A stretch of 64,000 nucleotides of DNA from positions 6,418,106 through 6,482,105 of the forward strand of contig JANJXV010000024.1 in NCBI GenBank assembly GCA_024803745.1, given 5' to 3'. The first letter of the stretch is position 1, and each line of letters starts with the position of its first letter. Made by a program: the position numbers and the translations under genes. Positions 12,366 through 25,085 of the stretch are shown piece by piece. The notes below the pieces were generated by a model. It did no database searches, was not told the DNA's origin, and saw only the letters and a program-made list of their open reading frames with translations. This DNA comes from Megascapheus bottae. Lineage: Eukaryota; Chordata; Mammalia; Rodentia; Geomyidae.

Positions 12366-14033
12366 CATAAGAGAAAATGTGTTTTCACTCTCCTATCTGG
12401 AGTGTTTCACATTTTTCTAAAGAACATGCTTTCCTCTTCAAGTATCTGAAAGATATTCATGCATGAGTGCACGCACATAATCATGTAACTTTATGGCAGC
12501 AAATAAAATACCCCTTGCATGGTAAGAAATTTTGTTAAGATAGATACTTGTTTCTTGCCTTTCAGATAATCAGTGAGGAAAAGAATGTAAGTACTAAGTA
12601 AATATTAGCAGTGTGTTATTATGTTAAGGCTGGGATACCGAAGTAGACAGACTGACTTAAAAAACATTTCACACAGTTCTATAAGCTGTAAACTCAAGCT
12701 CCAGATAACATGCAAGGTTAATATTTCCTAAAGTCTCGCCCTTTGTCTTGTAGATAGCTATCTGTTATTTCTGCATACTTAAAAATATGCAAAATCTGTT
12801 TTTCTGGGATTCTACACTCAGTATTTGATTTGATCATCATTGTCTCTCAGAAGATCATTTCTCTAAATATAATGCCAGGTGTGGTTAGAGCCTCAACATT
12901 TGAATTTGAGGGGACATGATTTAATTCATCAACTACAGCAAATGTCATCATTATTTTTAGGGAATTTAAAACATACCCTGAATGATTATAAAATTGAGAA
13001 AGATTAAGATTTGAGTACATTAAAGTGATTCTGATATATGCTGAGTAAAAAGTGATATGCATTAGAACTTGATAGACAGGTATAAATAGAAAAATGTTAT
13101 CACAGAGGATAGAATATTATGTTGAAAATTGGTCATAAGGGGAAACGTGACTGAATAGGAATTAGAAAGATAAATGTATATTAGCATACAGAGTGATGAC
13201 TTGGAAAGTTGTTTCAAAAGTGACATTAGGAATCGGCTGGGAGTTAGAAAGGTTTCTCTCCTTCTTTACTCATAATAAACTCAGCAAATGTTGCACTTTT
13301 AATCTGAATACCTAACTCTGAATGGAATTGATTCAAAGATAAACTGATTTTCTAGTAGTAGATAGGATAACCAATAACCATTTTTGTCTTTTCCTGAATT
13401 CAAACTTTTTTTATCATTTTTTTTTTGCTTTAATGATTTCAGAGTAAGGTTACATTTCCCATTGTAATCTTTCTCCTCCTTTCTGTCAGTATGAATCTTG
13501 TTTGTACCAGCTGGATATCAACAGTATCCCTAATGTTTAGACACTGATGCTAAGTCTAACCTCCTGAATTTGCTCATGAAAGAGTCTTACCTCCCATGCC
13601 CTCTAAATTCTCTTTATTAAACCAAGTGGAAAGAATTTCACGTTCTACAACTTTCCAAGTCAGCCTTACCTCAAGTTTGTAACCTTTGAATTTCTACCTA
13701 TCAAATGCTATCTATCAAATGCTTTCATACAAGACTTTGATATTAGATTATTTTGCATAGGTCAACAGATATTAGATATGAATAAATTTTGTCTTTCCTT
13801 TACTTCTTCCAGTCTTGATTAGCCTATTGCACTTTTGTACAATGAATTTTTATCTGCATCCCCCCCTCTTCCTTCTTCATTTGTCTACCCTTCTTAACAT
13901 GATCCCCATTTTGCAAGTACCCATTTTCTAGTAAAAATAAATGGTTTGCATTTGACTTTCAAGTGACCTTTGGTCTTTTCGATGTACTATATCTAATGTC
14001 AACCTCATTGTGGGCTACAAAATAAATATTTCT
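12366..14033. other. Unassigned stretch
   Basis: No supported gene or repeat. A short direct duplication (ctatcaaatgctatctatcaaatgc) lies near 13699-13725, and there is a C run near 13860. Nothing else stands out. Confidence 0.45.
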
Positions 14034-14242
14034 AGCTGGGCACCAGTGGCTCACTCCTGTAATCCTAGCTAGTCTGGAGACTAGTTTAGAGTCAGCTGGG
14101 GCAGGAAACTATGAAAATCTAGTCTGCAATAAACTACTCAATAAATCTGGAAGTGGCTTGTGGCTCAAGTAGTAGAGTGCTGGTTTTGAACAAAAGAAGC
14201 TCAGGGACAGAGAACAGGCCCAGAGTTCAAGCCCAGGATTGG
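14034..14242 (+). mobile_element. B1-dID-like SINE
   Basis: It begins agctgggcaccagtggctcactcctgtaatcctagct and continues through the cagctggggcaggaaa segment. The ID-like half carries gtggctcaagtagtagagtgctgg and cccagagttcaagcccagga. Both halves are well preserved. Confidence 0.88.
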
Positions 14243-14361
14243 GATGGAGAGTGGTGAGAGGGAGGAGGGAAGACATTTCTAACCATTTCAAGCATGTTGA
14301 GAGCTCATGATATTTCATAACCTCAACTGTCTTCATATAGTTTAGTATGCATGCAATTCTT

Positions 14362-15132
14362 TTGTATTTTTTATTGTAATTAATAGAAGAGTTACAATAT
14401 ATTCACCAGATAGGAAGTGCATTACTTCACAAACATTGATATCCTTTCTCAGGACATGGTCCCCATTTCCCTCTCCCCCTCCTCCTACTCATCTTGATTC
14501 CCATCTTCCCTATCAAATTTCAAATAACCAATTAAGCACATATAAAATATAACAGATAACAAGGTGAAATATTGTAACAATATGAGATAACCAAGGGACA
14601 GCAAAAGAGATCAGACAACAATCACTCATTATATGGCTTTGTTTCTATATCCTGGAGTTCCTTTCATTTAGTGTCATACTATATAGCCTTATGTCTCTAG
14701 ATTTTGTTCTATTATAAATCTCTGCTAGGAGAGCCTAAGGTTCCTACTGATTATGACAAATGAGGGAAACCATTGAGCCTATGTTCCTTTTACTCTGGCT
14801 TAGTTCACTTAATATGGTTTTTTCTAAGTCTTTCTATTTCCTTACAAATGGGGCTATGTCATTCTTTCTGACAGCAGCATAGAATTCTATTGTGTATAAA
14901 TACCACATCTTGTTGATCCACTCATCAACTGAGGGATATCTGGGTTGGTTCCATATCTTTGCTATGGTAAATAGCAAATGAACATTGTTGTGCTAGTGGG
15001 TTTAGTATGTCCTTGTTTTTGGATGATTGGGTAAATGCTAAATAGTAGAATTGCTGGGTTATAGGGGAGTTCTATGTTTAGTCTTTTGAGGAACTGCCAT
15101 ACTGCTTTCCATAGTGGTTGAATGAGTTTGTA
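14362..15132 (-). mobile_element. L1 3' end with ORF2 C-terminus, antisense
   Basis: The + strand gives: attgtaattaatagaagagttacaat, an antisense 3' UTR with a pyrimidine tract near 14465, and then the complement of the ORF2 C-terminal coding region (tgttgatccactcatcaactgagg, ttgctgggttataggggag). Imperfect flanking repeats catgcaattctt (14350-14361) and catgcaattttt (15133-15144) are a likely TSD. At the codon discussed for the copies at 29769 and 38550, this copy has tryptophan (complement of 14918-14920). Confidence 0.88.
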
Positions 15133-15144
15133 CATGCAATTTTT

Positions 15145-16182
15145 AAAATATCAATTGAACTCTAATTTATAACTTAAATTTTGTTCTTGTTGCTTATTTT
15201 TATAAAGGAAAAAACTAGTACTTAAGAATGTAGAATTAAGAACTTTAACAATTGAATTTATTAGTATAGGAATGAACTTCTATATTTTTAAGCCTATAGT
15301 TTGAGAGATTTTTTTATGAAAATTATGTGATTTGTAGATAAATTTTTGGAGGGGAAAGAAGAGTGGAAAGGCTCCAGAAAACATTCAGGTCAGGCCATGA
15401 GGAAATAGGCTGATAATTGCTACCATCAACTAATTTTCTCTACAATCTAATACAATATATTCTTACTGACCTTTAGTAGATACGAAAACTGACAGATTTT
15501 TTCGTGAAAGGACATAGATCTGTGTCTTCCTGTGAAGAAAATTAGATTCCTTGTGACTTAAAATTTCCAGTGACCTCTTATTACTATGGTTCATCAAAAC
15601 CTAGCTTGATGAATACCTCATGCTGTCATTTAGTATTGGATCTCGAAGTCTGGAAAAAACTATCTGTTTAGAAAGCTGCAAAATTAACAGGATACATATA
15701 ACATCTGTTTAAATATTATGTCACTGTGCCAATATTTTCTAGTGCAAAAACATTCACTTCAAAAATCAACAAAAGTGTACTAAACAAATTTTTAATTAAG
15801 GCTCTACTGATCTGGAACACAGCAGAATTTTGCTTTGCCTTTTCTTTTTAACCCTCTGTCATTGACCTTTATTTTTATTGCTTTTAAAAACCCCTCTTCA
15901 TTACAGGAAACCTGCCTTGTGCTTCATACTAAACTTTGATGTTTATATTATAAACTATTGAGTTTAAACACAGAAATGCTGAGCTTTAGGATACAATAAA
16001 TGAGTGGAACACTTAAAGGCATAGCATTTAATAAATGGAAATAGCTTTTTTCTGATTTGAGTAAATCAATGACTTAAAATGACAGTCATGCTTGTTTTTG
16101 CTTTCCTTTTACTTTGATACTGTATTTATGAAGTCTGTATTTCATAAGGAAGTAGGAAACTTTATTTTAAATTCTAATGCAG
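15145..16182. other. Unassigned stretch
   Basis: No supported gene, RNA or repeat family. Sequence complexity is ordinary. Confidence 0.45.
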
Positions 16183-16407
16183 AGTTGGGCATGGTGGTGT
16201 ATACCTTTAATTCCAGACATGTTGGACATGGAAATAGGATGATTATAGCCAGAAGCTGGCTTCAGGAAAAATGAGAGCCTATCTAAAAAGATAAACTTAG
16301 GCACTACAGCAATGGTGGTAGCTCCATTGATAGAGTTCACTTCTCAAGTGTGAATCTCCAAGTTCACTCTACCATCAAAGCTGATCAACAGCAACAACAA
16401 ATAAAAC
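16183..16407 (+). mobile_element. Old B1-dID-like SINE
   Basis: The 7SL-like part is seen at gttgggcatggtggtgtatacctttaattccag. The right half shows an eroded ID-like box at tggtagctccattgatagagttcac, and the tail is cagcaacaacaaataaa. The internal layout differs from younger copies, suggesting an older subfamily. Confidence 0.7.
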
Positions 16408-16934
16408 ACTAGGGTTTATAGTGAGTTTTAAAATCAACCACAACAAAACTCATGATCAAATTAAGCTCAGCTCAAATACCAGAGTTTGATGTGTGGGCCC
16501 GTACGGTAACACATTTTAAAACTGATCATTCATCATGGTAAGGGACACTATATCTATCTATGTGGCCCTACAATAACATAGTGATATTTAATGTCTCAGA
16601 GCAGTATCTTTGTTTTGGCTATTCTAGTAGCTTTATACATGTTGCTTGACAGTTATCTTGGAAATTAAGCACATTAGGTCTCGCCTAAACGTGAAGCTAA
16701 CAATTGCTTAGAGAATTGCTATGATCCTGCACTACTCATTTTTTTTATCAAAGAATTTATTAACATGGATTTTTCCATCATATTTCAAATGATGTATTTA
16801 ACAAACAAGTATCCAAGAATGGAATTTCTATATAAAATAACTGGCACTTACATTTTAGAACATAATTAAAATTAAGCAGAGGGTTTATATGTCATAGATA
16901 CATATTAATCTATGTAATAAAACATTAAGCAAGT

Positions 16935-17160
16935 TCAGCCAACTGGAAAGAAATGTGGAGGTTTCTTAAAGAACTGAGACTAAACCTTCCCTACAATCCT
17001 GCCATACCAGTCCTGGGCATCTACCCTGAACATCATAATCCAGGATATGATAAGGACACCTGCTCAGCTATGTTTATCTCTGTACTAGTCACAATAGCCA
17101 GGCAATGGAAACAATCCAGATGCCCTACTGCAGATGAATAGATACAAAGAATGTGGTATA
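16935..17160 (+). mobile_element. Old L1 ORF2 C-terminal fragment, sense
   Basis: Translated, it gives an ORF2 C-terminal block (PYNPAIPVLGIYPE, then TIARQWKQSRCPTADE) equivalent to that in the other L1 copies. It lies directly upstream of the oppositely oriented L1 at 17230 and is more diverged. Confidence 0.82.
16953..17141 (+). pseudogene. L1 ORF2 C-terminal remnant
   Basis: An open frame of about 62 codons covers the last part of ORF2p downstream of the reverse transcriptase. It contains the family block around YNPAIPVLGIYP and ends at a TAG after PTADE. The reverse transcriptase and endonuclease domains are missing, so no functional protein can be made. Confidence 0.75.
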
Positions 17161-17229
17161 TATATTCAAATTTTTTTAACTAGGTCTGCAAAATGAAAGT
17201 TTCTTTCCCTTTATAATAAGCAGAGTTCA

Positions 17230-19035
17230 TTTTTGTTGTTTTTAATTGTAATATTACAGAGGGATTACAATTATATTCACCAGATAAATGGTACATCACT
17301 TCTCACATATTGATACTCCTTCTCATGTTTTTGACCCCATTTCCATCCTCCCATCACCTCTCAATCATCTTGTTTCACCCCCTTCCCTTTTGTATTTCAA
17401 ATAAACAAATAAACATATATACAATATACTAGGAAACAAAGTCAGATACTGTAACATATGAGATTAATCAAAGGACAACAAGAGAGAAGAGAAACAACAT
17501 GGTACATTAAGAATAGCAATCACACTATCTCCATATCCTGGAGATCCTTTCATTTAGCCTCATCCTATATGGCCTTATGTATCTAGGTTTTGAGCAATTG
17601 TAGTCCTCTTCTAGGAGAGTACTAGGTTTGTACTAATTATTACAAATAGGGAAGCCATTGAGTCTATGTTTCTTTGATTTTTTTCCAAGTCTTTCCATTT
17701 CCTAACAAATGGGGTGATGGGGTGAAGGCAGCATAGAATGCCATTGTTTATAAATACATCTTGTTGATCCATTCGTCTACTGAAGGGCATCTGGGTTGGT
17801 TCCATATCTTTGCTATGGTAAATAGTGCTGCAGTGAGCATCTTTGTGCTAGTGGCTTTAGTATGTCCTTCTTTCTGGATGTTTGGGGAATGCCAAGTAGT
17901 GGAATTGCTGCTTCATATGGGAGTTCTATGTTTAGTCTTTTGAGGTATTGCCATATTGCTTTCTAGAGTGGCTAAATGAATTTACACTCCCACCCACAGT
18001 GTAATAGTGATCCCTCCTGGCTACATCTCCGGCAGCATTTGTTGTTATTAGATTTCTTGATCCTGGCCATTCTAACTGGAGTGAGGTGTTATGTCAAAGT
18101 TGTTTTGATTTGCATTTCTTTTATGGCCAGAGATGTCGAGCATTTCTTCAAGTGTCTATAGGCCATTCTTATTTCTTCTTCAGAGAAGTTTCTCTTTAAG
18201 TCTTTGGCCCATCTTTTAATGGGATGGTTGTTTCTTTGAAGATTTGTTTTGGAGTGATTCAATTTTTTGAGCTGTTGATATATTTTAGGTATGAGGCCTT
18301 TGTCTGTTGTATTGTTAGTGAAGATCTTCTCTCACTCTGTTGGCTTTCTACTTAACTTGCTAGCTTTGTCCTTTGCCATACAGAAACTATGCAGTTTATG
18401 CAATCCCATTTGTCCAAACTTTCTTTAAATTGTTGTGTTTCTGGGTCTTCATTAAGAAAGTTTTGTCTTCTGCCAAGGAGACCTAGTGTATCTCTTATTC
18501 CTTCCTGTAAAATGTTCAATGTATCTGCTTTTATCTCGAGGTCTTTGATCCATTTGGAATTAATCCTTGTGCAGGGTGACATAGAAGGATCCAACTTTAG
18601 TTTTCTGCAAGTACTTACCCAGTTCTACCAGCACCACTTGTTACAGAGGATGTCTTTCTTCCATTCTTTTTTTTTTTTGGCTCTCTAATCAAAGATTAGG
18701 TTTTCATAGATCTGTGGTTTGATTTCTTGGTCTTCAGCTCTATTACATTGGTTCTCAGGCCTGTTCTTGTGCCAGTACCGAGCTGTTTTGGTTACTATTG
18801 TTCTGTAATAAGAGTATAAAGCTTGGTATTAAACCTCCTGGGCTGTTCTTTCTGTAAGAATTTTTTTGCTATACGGGATCTTTTGGATTGCTTCTTCTAT
18901 TTCCTCAGTGATTGACATGGGGATATTGATGGGTATTGCATTGAATTTGTAGATAGCCCTTGGCAAGATTGCCATTTTCATGATGTTATTTCTTCCAATC
19001 CAGGAGCATGGGAGGTTTTTCCATGTCTTTAGTTG
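17230..19035 (-). mobile_element. 5'-truncated L1 (about 1.8 kb), antisense, with TSD
   Basis: From left to right it holds the complement of the A-tail and 3' UTR (ttttaattgtaatattacagaggg), then ORF2 coding complement to 19035. The 12-bp repeat aagcagagttca at 17218-17229 and 19036-19047 is a perfect TSD. Antisense frames at 18352-18594 and 17611-17805 translate as ORF2p. Several frameshifts and stops break the ORF. It is the longest continuous L1 sequence in the window. Confidence 0.9.
18352..18594 (-). pseudogene. L1 ORF2 internal remnant
   Basis: The 80-codon antisense frame matches the ORF2p region after the reverse transcriptase (INSKWIKDLEIKADTLNILQ, then RDTLGLLGRRQNFLNEDP). It lacks the RT active site and the endonuclease and is flanked by disabling mutations. 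The overlapping + strand frame of 99 codons is its shadow. Confidence 0.8.
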
Positions 19036-19047
19036 AAGCAGAGTTCA

Positions 19048-20282
19048 GTTTTAAGGACTTTTCATTTTTTCCCAAATGGCATAGCTTTAGAAACAAAACA
19101 CAAGTTAATTTCTCAGTAGCTCACCTGACTAAGTCAAATTTTCAAGGAATCGCCATCCTGTGTTCAGAATAATATTGTGTAAACGCTATTGGTTGGAAAA
19201 TGAAGGTTTGAGGCTTGAAGATCTCAGGGCAGGTAGGTAATAATAAGTAACTTCACTACATGGTGACTAAGTTGAATGCTAAACATGTTGCCAAAAAGAA
19301 GAATGCCAGGAAATGAAGTTGAAAAGGAGACAGCTAAACATTGAAGTGCTTAAAAACACAACTTCAACAATCTCACAAACTGATTTGCTCTAATCACCAT
19401 TAATCCTTATTTGGCTCATTAATGTAATGAGAGAAGCTGGTTGAGAGTACCTTTCAAAGTAAGTTCTAATTCTATTTAAAGATTATAGTGCAGCTTACTA
19501 TTTAATTACTTTAAGAAGTCTAGGTCTTTTCTGTTCTGTCAGAAGTGAAAAGAAGGATTTTTCAGCTCTGTATGAAGCTACTGCTTTCTTTATGGATCCA
19601 GTTAATATCATAAGATGCAGGACGTACAGCTAAAAAAATTTAAATGCAATCAATAGCTTTCCATTGTCTACAATTATGGACGGTTATATTTACCTCTATT
19701 CATTATTCCTTATCCTGATTGCATTGAATCTAGTATTTGTTTTCATATAACCTAAACATATCACTACAAAATTCAGATGAAGCTGTGGTTGAAGGAAAAT
19801 ACTGCTATAGATATCTTCAGGTTAAATAAAACTGTGATATTCCAGCACTCTCTCCATAAATATTTTGTATCTTTTATAATGTCATTGTTTTTCTGTAGCC
19901 TGACTCTACTCATTTAAATATCTTTAAAAATTATGTTTCCTCTGGTTTAAATGCTAGGCTATCTTACTCATATAAATCAGTTTTCTGCTTGAAGCTTTAA
20001 CAATCCATAGTTCTGTTCTTGAGGTTAACTTAAGGTCTCTAAATACATCTAATTAGAGAGGAAGGAAGAGACAAAGTTTTGTTTTCAAAGTCAGGAAAAT
20101 GGTGACTCTCTGTTGCGAGTCTGGCATTTAATTATATTTCCCAATAAAAGTATGTAAATAACACATGACCATTGCAGCATATAAATTATAGCAAAAATAA
20201 TCACACACACAAAATCCAGGAACTCAACTAAGTGGCTGTTAGCCCTAATAGCTTGCAGGATCCCTGAGTTCTTGCCGCAGTT
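19048..20282. other. Unassigned stretch
   Basis: No supported feature. The segment around 19380-19500 has several TAAT-core motifs in non-repetitive sequence, but this alone does not establish regulation. Confidence 0.4.
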
Positions 20283-20412
20283 CTGCAATAACTAGATAAC
20301 TGACCTTTGAAAGCCATTTATCCTTCCTGAACTCCATCTTCTTCTAGGATAAAATAAGAGCTGGCTGGAGATTCTGCACAAGGTTCCTAAAAGCATAGAA
20401 TTCTATGACATA
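20283..20412 (+). mobile_element. MIR SINE remnant, sense
   Basis: The order taactagataactgacctttgaaagcc, then ccttcctgaactccatcttcttctaggataaaataag, follows the MIR core ('tagctgtgtgaccttggg ... cctcagtttcctcatctgtaaaatg'). It is ancient and diverged. Confidence 0.55.
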
Positions 20413-21109
20413 GGCTAACTATTCTGGCTTCCTATCAAAGTTTCGCAATAAAGAGGGTTTTACCTTTGGAAATGACAACTTTTGCTTCTTCTGAGCATGT
20501 CTGTAAGTTGAACCATGCATGAGAAGAACCAGGAAGGTCTAAGCAGGGTGCTTTCCTTACAAAGGAACTAATTGGGAGATAGAGATGGGGAAAAATGGAA
20601 ATGGAAAAGGTGAATAAAAAAGAACAGATTTTTCTATGGATTGTATCTTGTAAATCCTCACATCTAACAAGTTTCTCAGACTCCATGTGCTTAAAAATGA
20701 ACTTCTAATTTTCATCTAAAATCTCTTCTAACCACATCTTAGCTAACACAGTTGATTAAAAACAAACAATTTCCCTCCTTCCATATTCCAGAAGAAACAA
20801 ACGCCTGGAGTTCTCCTCTATTCCCAAACACAGTTGTATTCTACATGCAATTGGTGTCTTTATGATTAAAATACAGTATATACAGAGAGCCACTCACTTC
20901 TTGCTGTTGCCATCTGTCATCCCACATTCATGCAGTAGCCATCTATCCTGAATCCATACTCAATCTTTGACCTCATTCAACACCAAGAGTGATTCTATCC
21001 CAGCATAAGACTGATGTTATATGTTATTTTTGTACTTGAAAGATGCAGAATCTTATGTATTTGCACAGAGCAAAGCCACAGTCTTCACAGTAGTCAGTGA
21101 GCTTTTACC

Positions 21110-21450
21110 TTGTCTTCTATCCTGAGTCCTCTTATCTAACATCTCCTTATGTTTCCATCACTCTGCAGTATCTTCCCACATGCCCTTCATGCCCACATTG
21201 GCCCAACCTCACCAACTTCTTTCCATTTTCATTGTTCCTGGAGTCTAAGAAGGACCCTGGCACTTGTGTTTTTCTGCATGGAATATTTCTTTCAGGATAA
21301 TCATTTGACAAAGATCATCTCATCCTATAAGTTTCTGCATCAGTGTCCCATCCTATCAATTACTTTCATTTGTTTTAGTCACCTAACTACCATCCAGGTA
21401 AAAAAGTTTCTGGTATGCAACAAATGATCCATAAGTATTTGGTGAAAGCC
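21110..21450 (+). mobile_element. L2 LINE 3' remnant, sense
   Basis: The segment runs through a C/T-rich part with ttttcattgttcctggagtc and tttttctgcatggaatatttctttc, corresponding to the L2 'ctgttccctctgcctggaa' region. It ends with caaatgatccataagtatttggtgaa, resembling the L2 terminus ('caataaatatttgttgaatg'). The element may extend upstream to about 20790. Confidence 0.5.
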
Positions 21451-22004
21451 TCAACCTCAGAGTCTGTAATTTTAACAGCAAGGCTCTCTTAATCCCACAG
21501 ATTCTAGCCACATCACAGTGTGTATTAGTTTATAAACTTTACCCTCAGATTACTTTCTACTTCATTTCTCCATATTATCCTTTGGGGAAAAATTATTGTC
21601 CCATGGACCATCATCACACTGCATTCAGTGTTCTCTAGAAGAAAGGCTAGTTTGGTGACAGCAGGAGCATTGATGTCACTAATTGCATAGTGAAGCAGTT
21701 ATGTGGGGAGGAGGCAAATGCCACTTGCAAAGGAAAAACATTCTTAGACTAGGAGGTGTGTTTTATGGAGGGAAAAGCCAACCTGAGATGATGATGACAG
21801 GAAAACAAAGATTGTCAAGTGAAGAGAAGAAAAATTATAAACTATACAAACAGGTTAAATATAAACTTGAAATTGTAGACAGTTGTAGAACAGAGGCTAA
21901 AGACCTAAGATAGTGATATTATAAGAACAAAAGGATGAGGTTCAGATCTGTAAAGTCCTTTATCTTGATTTGAGATAAAAGTAAAAATGAAGAGAGGAAA
22001 CAGT

Positions 22005-22120
22005 AAGGCAAGAAAGAAAGAGAGAGGGGAAGAGGGAAGGAAGGAGAGAGGAAGGGAGGGGAGAGGAGGGAGAGTAGGTGGGAGGAGGAAAGGGAGAGAA
22101 GGAAAGGGAATCAAAGCCAG
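22005..22120. repeat. Purine-rich (GA/GGAA)n tract
   Basis: Almost uninterrupted purines on the + strand (AAGAAAGAGAG, GGAAGG and GGGAGG units). The low-complexity open frames on both strands are artefacts of this composition. Confidence 0.9.
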
Positions 22121-22943
22121 GCGAAGCAAATCGATAAGAGTGTATAAGTGTACACGGGACTCAAGACCAATGATTGTGTAAGATAACTCATTCCACACAT
22201 TTCCAACTGGCTAGATCATGAGGGACCCAAGAATTAAAGGCCCTCCTTTCATAGATCACATATTCATGTGTGTAATAGCTATGTTTTTCCCCTTCTTTAT
22301 AATCCCTACTCAGAGGCAGACATGTATTGCTAACACTGTAGCCAGTGGTTTGGTCAGGGTCCTGCATAATCCCATCAGTCCTGATTAATGTAAGGGCAGA
22401 GGTGCTGAAGAATTGGGCCTGTGGGAAATGAAGGCAGAAATGAGAGAAATACAGGGTTGTCATTTGTGAAATTCCTTAATATTTTTTGACATGCATGGTT
22501 AAGATTATAGAAAAGAAGCAAATAGAAAATGCACCTACGAGAAAAGATAGATGAGAATTTCCAAACAGGATGCCCATGTTCTAAATAGGAGCTCTGTTAA
22601 TAGTATAAATGTACATTTCTGTAAGTATGAAAAGAATGGTTGTTTCAGTAAAGATTTAAAATAATATATCTGAAAAAATGCAGTGTTGGAACTCGCTAGT
22701 AATTTAAGTAGGAACAATATAAAATGTTTTTAGAACTTAGAATTATTACTGACGACATTTGTTTATAAGGTTGAACTTGAAAAAGCGTTACAAGTGGGGA
22801 GCTGACAAGATTGCCTTTCAGCAATGACTTTGGGCATGATCAAATTAAAGAAGAGCTTGTTCCAGGTCACAAACAGCTTTGGAGGATCATGTGGCAAGGA
22901 AATGTCCTCATGGTTAATGGGAAATCACAGCCTTGTGATGTAT
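22121..22943. other. Unassigned stretch
   Basis: No supported feature. Small open frames here have no family resemblance. Confidence 0.45.
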
Positions 22944-22957
22944 AAAACCTCAAAGGA

Positions 22958-23064
22958 TGGGACCAAGACATGAGAAAGGGTATCAATATATGTGAAGTAA
23001 TGCACCTTCCATCTGGCGAATGTAATGTAACCCTTCTATGAATTACAATAAAAATATATGGAAA
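22958..23064 (+). mobile_element. Very short (about 107 bp) 5'-truncated L1 with TSD
   Basis: It starts tgggaccaagacatgagaaaggg and follows the young L1 3' UTR end (tatcaatatatgtgaa, gtaatgcaccttccatctggc, tgtaacccttctatgaattacaataaaaat). The 14-bp repeat aaaacctcaaagga flanks it perfectly at 22944-22957 and 23065-23078. Confidence 0.9.
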
Positions 23065-23394
23065 AAAACCTCAAAGGACAATATGCACAGGAAACATTGG
23101 ATCAAAAGTTGGAGAAAATTTTATAAAATTTTCACTACAACTTTTGAAGAGTTAAAAAAATAAAACAAGGGATGGCAGACATATTAAGTCCATCTGTCAC
23201 CCAACTAACATTTTAAACTCTTTTCTCACATCATCATTCCATAGTGAATTTAAACTACAAAAACTATTTGGGTCACTTGCTGTCTTTAAGTTCAATTTTG
23301 ATACAAAGACATTGGCCTGACTACAATGAGGCACAGTATTTCCATGCACTCTTGATAATTTATATGTCCTAAATATTGTCTTCAATGTTGCATT

Positions 23395-23620
23395 TTTTGA
23401 CGGAGTGAGTTCTGGGAGTTTGAATCCAAGGCCCTGCAGTTGGTGGATGGGCACTCTGCCACTTGAGCTCTTACCTCCATATGAGACACATGCATGTGCA
23501 ATGCAAGATCTTTCTTTTGTACCTTGGTCAGCCAGGGCTGTGATCCTCTTACTCGGGCCTCCATGTGTCACTGGAAATGACAGGTCCATATCACTGCGCC
23601 CAGCCATTGTGCATCCTTTG
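23395..23620 (-). mobile_element. Degraded dimeric SINE, antisense
   Basis: The complement of an ID-like B box (gggagtttgaatccaaggccc) and A box (actctgccacttgagctc) is visible, followed by 7SL-like complement (gtgatcctcttactcgggcc) and a cactgcgcccagcc end. This SINE explains the 150-codon antisense open frame over the region and its overlapping shadows. Confidence 0.6.
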
Positions 23621-24397
23621 TGTATAGGGACACAGGCCTGAAATGACATCCAATCATGGACTGAGATTGAATTTAGAAAACCTGAATGCCCAGCCTTGTA
23701 TTATGCTTGACACTTTGATCTCTTCTTCCCAAGTTGCTAGGACAACAAACCCAAAGCCAGTGAGTAAAGTGTTAACATCCCCTTTCAATGAGGCAGTGGG
23801 TTCTACAGTAGGGACACAGCCCCAGGATTGGGAATGGCCTATAGTAACTGAGACAGGAGGTATACATGAAAAGAGGTAGTGAGTTAAGAGTTATATAAAG
23901 TTATAGCTGTTTTTTTCAGCTTTGTTTTATGGTTTAACACCATTTTGTTATGTTGAATTATAAGAAGGAGCAGCCTGTGTTGGTCCTGTTCACACAAGAG
24001 TTGTTTCATTCTCTAGGCCTTTACTGGACATCTCGATCTGCATGTAGAAAAGTCAGGGTTTGGGATGTTTGGAGAAGTTGCTCATTATGTCTGCATGATG
24101 CAGATGCTTATCTCCTAAACTCTCTGTGGAATAGATCCTCTGTATGCTGTGGGCTCCCTGTTGGAACCCAATGAGTGCAAAAACAGTGGGTGTGCTTAGA
24201 AGACAACTAGCCTAGAAAATAGCACAGCAGTTTGTTTCTAGCACTCCCTTGAAGTTCTTTGAACCTCTATCTATGCAGATATAAAACAGATTCTGCAAAT
24301 TTAGTTTGAAAATCTATACCTCTGATATTTGGCTTTAGTTGGATTATTAACATTTTTATCATAAGTATGTGAAAAAATAAGATAGTTTTGGTTGGTT

Positions 24398-24606
24398 GGT
24401 TTTCCTTGGTAATCTTAGGATTCAAACTTAATGTCTTACATTTTCTACCACTTGGGTCATTTTCCCAATTTATTGCCTTTAGTTATTTTTCAGATAAAGT
24501 ATTTCACTTAGAGTAATTTGTCTCTGGAACAGGCTAACACAATCTTCCTACTTATACTTGTCATGTAACTAGGCTTATAGGAATGAAGCACTGTACCTGG
24601 CTTAAT
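24398..24606 (-). mobile_element. Old B1-dID-type SINE, antisense
   Basis: The + strand reads the ID-like complement (ttaggattcaaacttaatg, then ctaccacttgggtc), then tttagttatttttcagataaag. The 7SL-like complement follows (acacaatcttcctacttatacttgtcatgtaactaggcttataggaatgaagcactgtacctggc). The arrangement resembles B1-dID elements of other squirrel- or beaver-related rodents, hence an older, shared family. Confidence 0.65.
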
Positions 24607-24894
24607 GACAAGATTGAGGTCTCACTAATTCTATTGTCCTGGCCCAAATGGGCGGAGTGGCCTACAGCTGTATTCCTCCCAATGTACTTTTCCTGAGTCG
24701 CCAGTCCTTTATAATGTTAAGTAGAATATTATTTGTGCACCTGATTCATTCATCTAGCCTTCCTTCCCTTACTCCCTCCCTTCTTTGTTTCTAGAATCCA
24801 GTGAAATAATAAAGAGGGAATCATTAAACATTTTTAATGAGGTATATAAATACAAGCATTACTCCAGCATCTATGGAAATACTAATTTTTAGCT

Positions 24895-25085
24895 GGGTGC
24901 ATATTATGCGCCAAATTATGCACCAAGCATAGTGCTTTTTCCTTTAGAGATTTAGTAAATTTGCACAATAATTAACTATATTCCTCCTAGAGATGAAAGA
25001 AATTCAAAATTCTTGGAAGTAAAGGTACTTCACTCAACACAAAAATAGCAAGTATCAAATCCAGGTCTGTCTGTTTCCTGAGGCT
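24895..25085 (-). mobile_element. MIR SINE remnant, antisense
   Basis: Ordered matches: caccaagcatagtgctttt, a middle segment with cacaataattaactatattcc, cctagagatgaaagaaatt, and finally gcaagtatcaaatccaggtctgtctg. This is the antisense MIR layout, heavily diverged. Confidence 0.6.

Noticed and set aside
22005..22198. Open frames encoding Arg/Glu/Gly- or Ser/Pro/Leu-rich peptides
   Set aside because: They are translations of a purine-rich low-complexity tract.
23197..23649. Longest open frame in the window (150 codons, antisense)
   Set aside because: Much of it overlaps a degraded antisense SINE (23395-23620), with other open frames on both strands over the same bases. No domain is recognisable.
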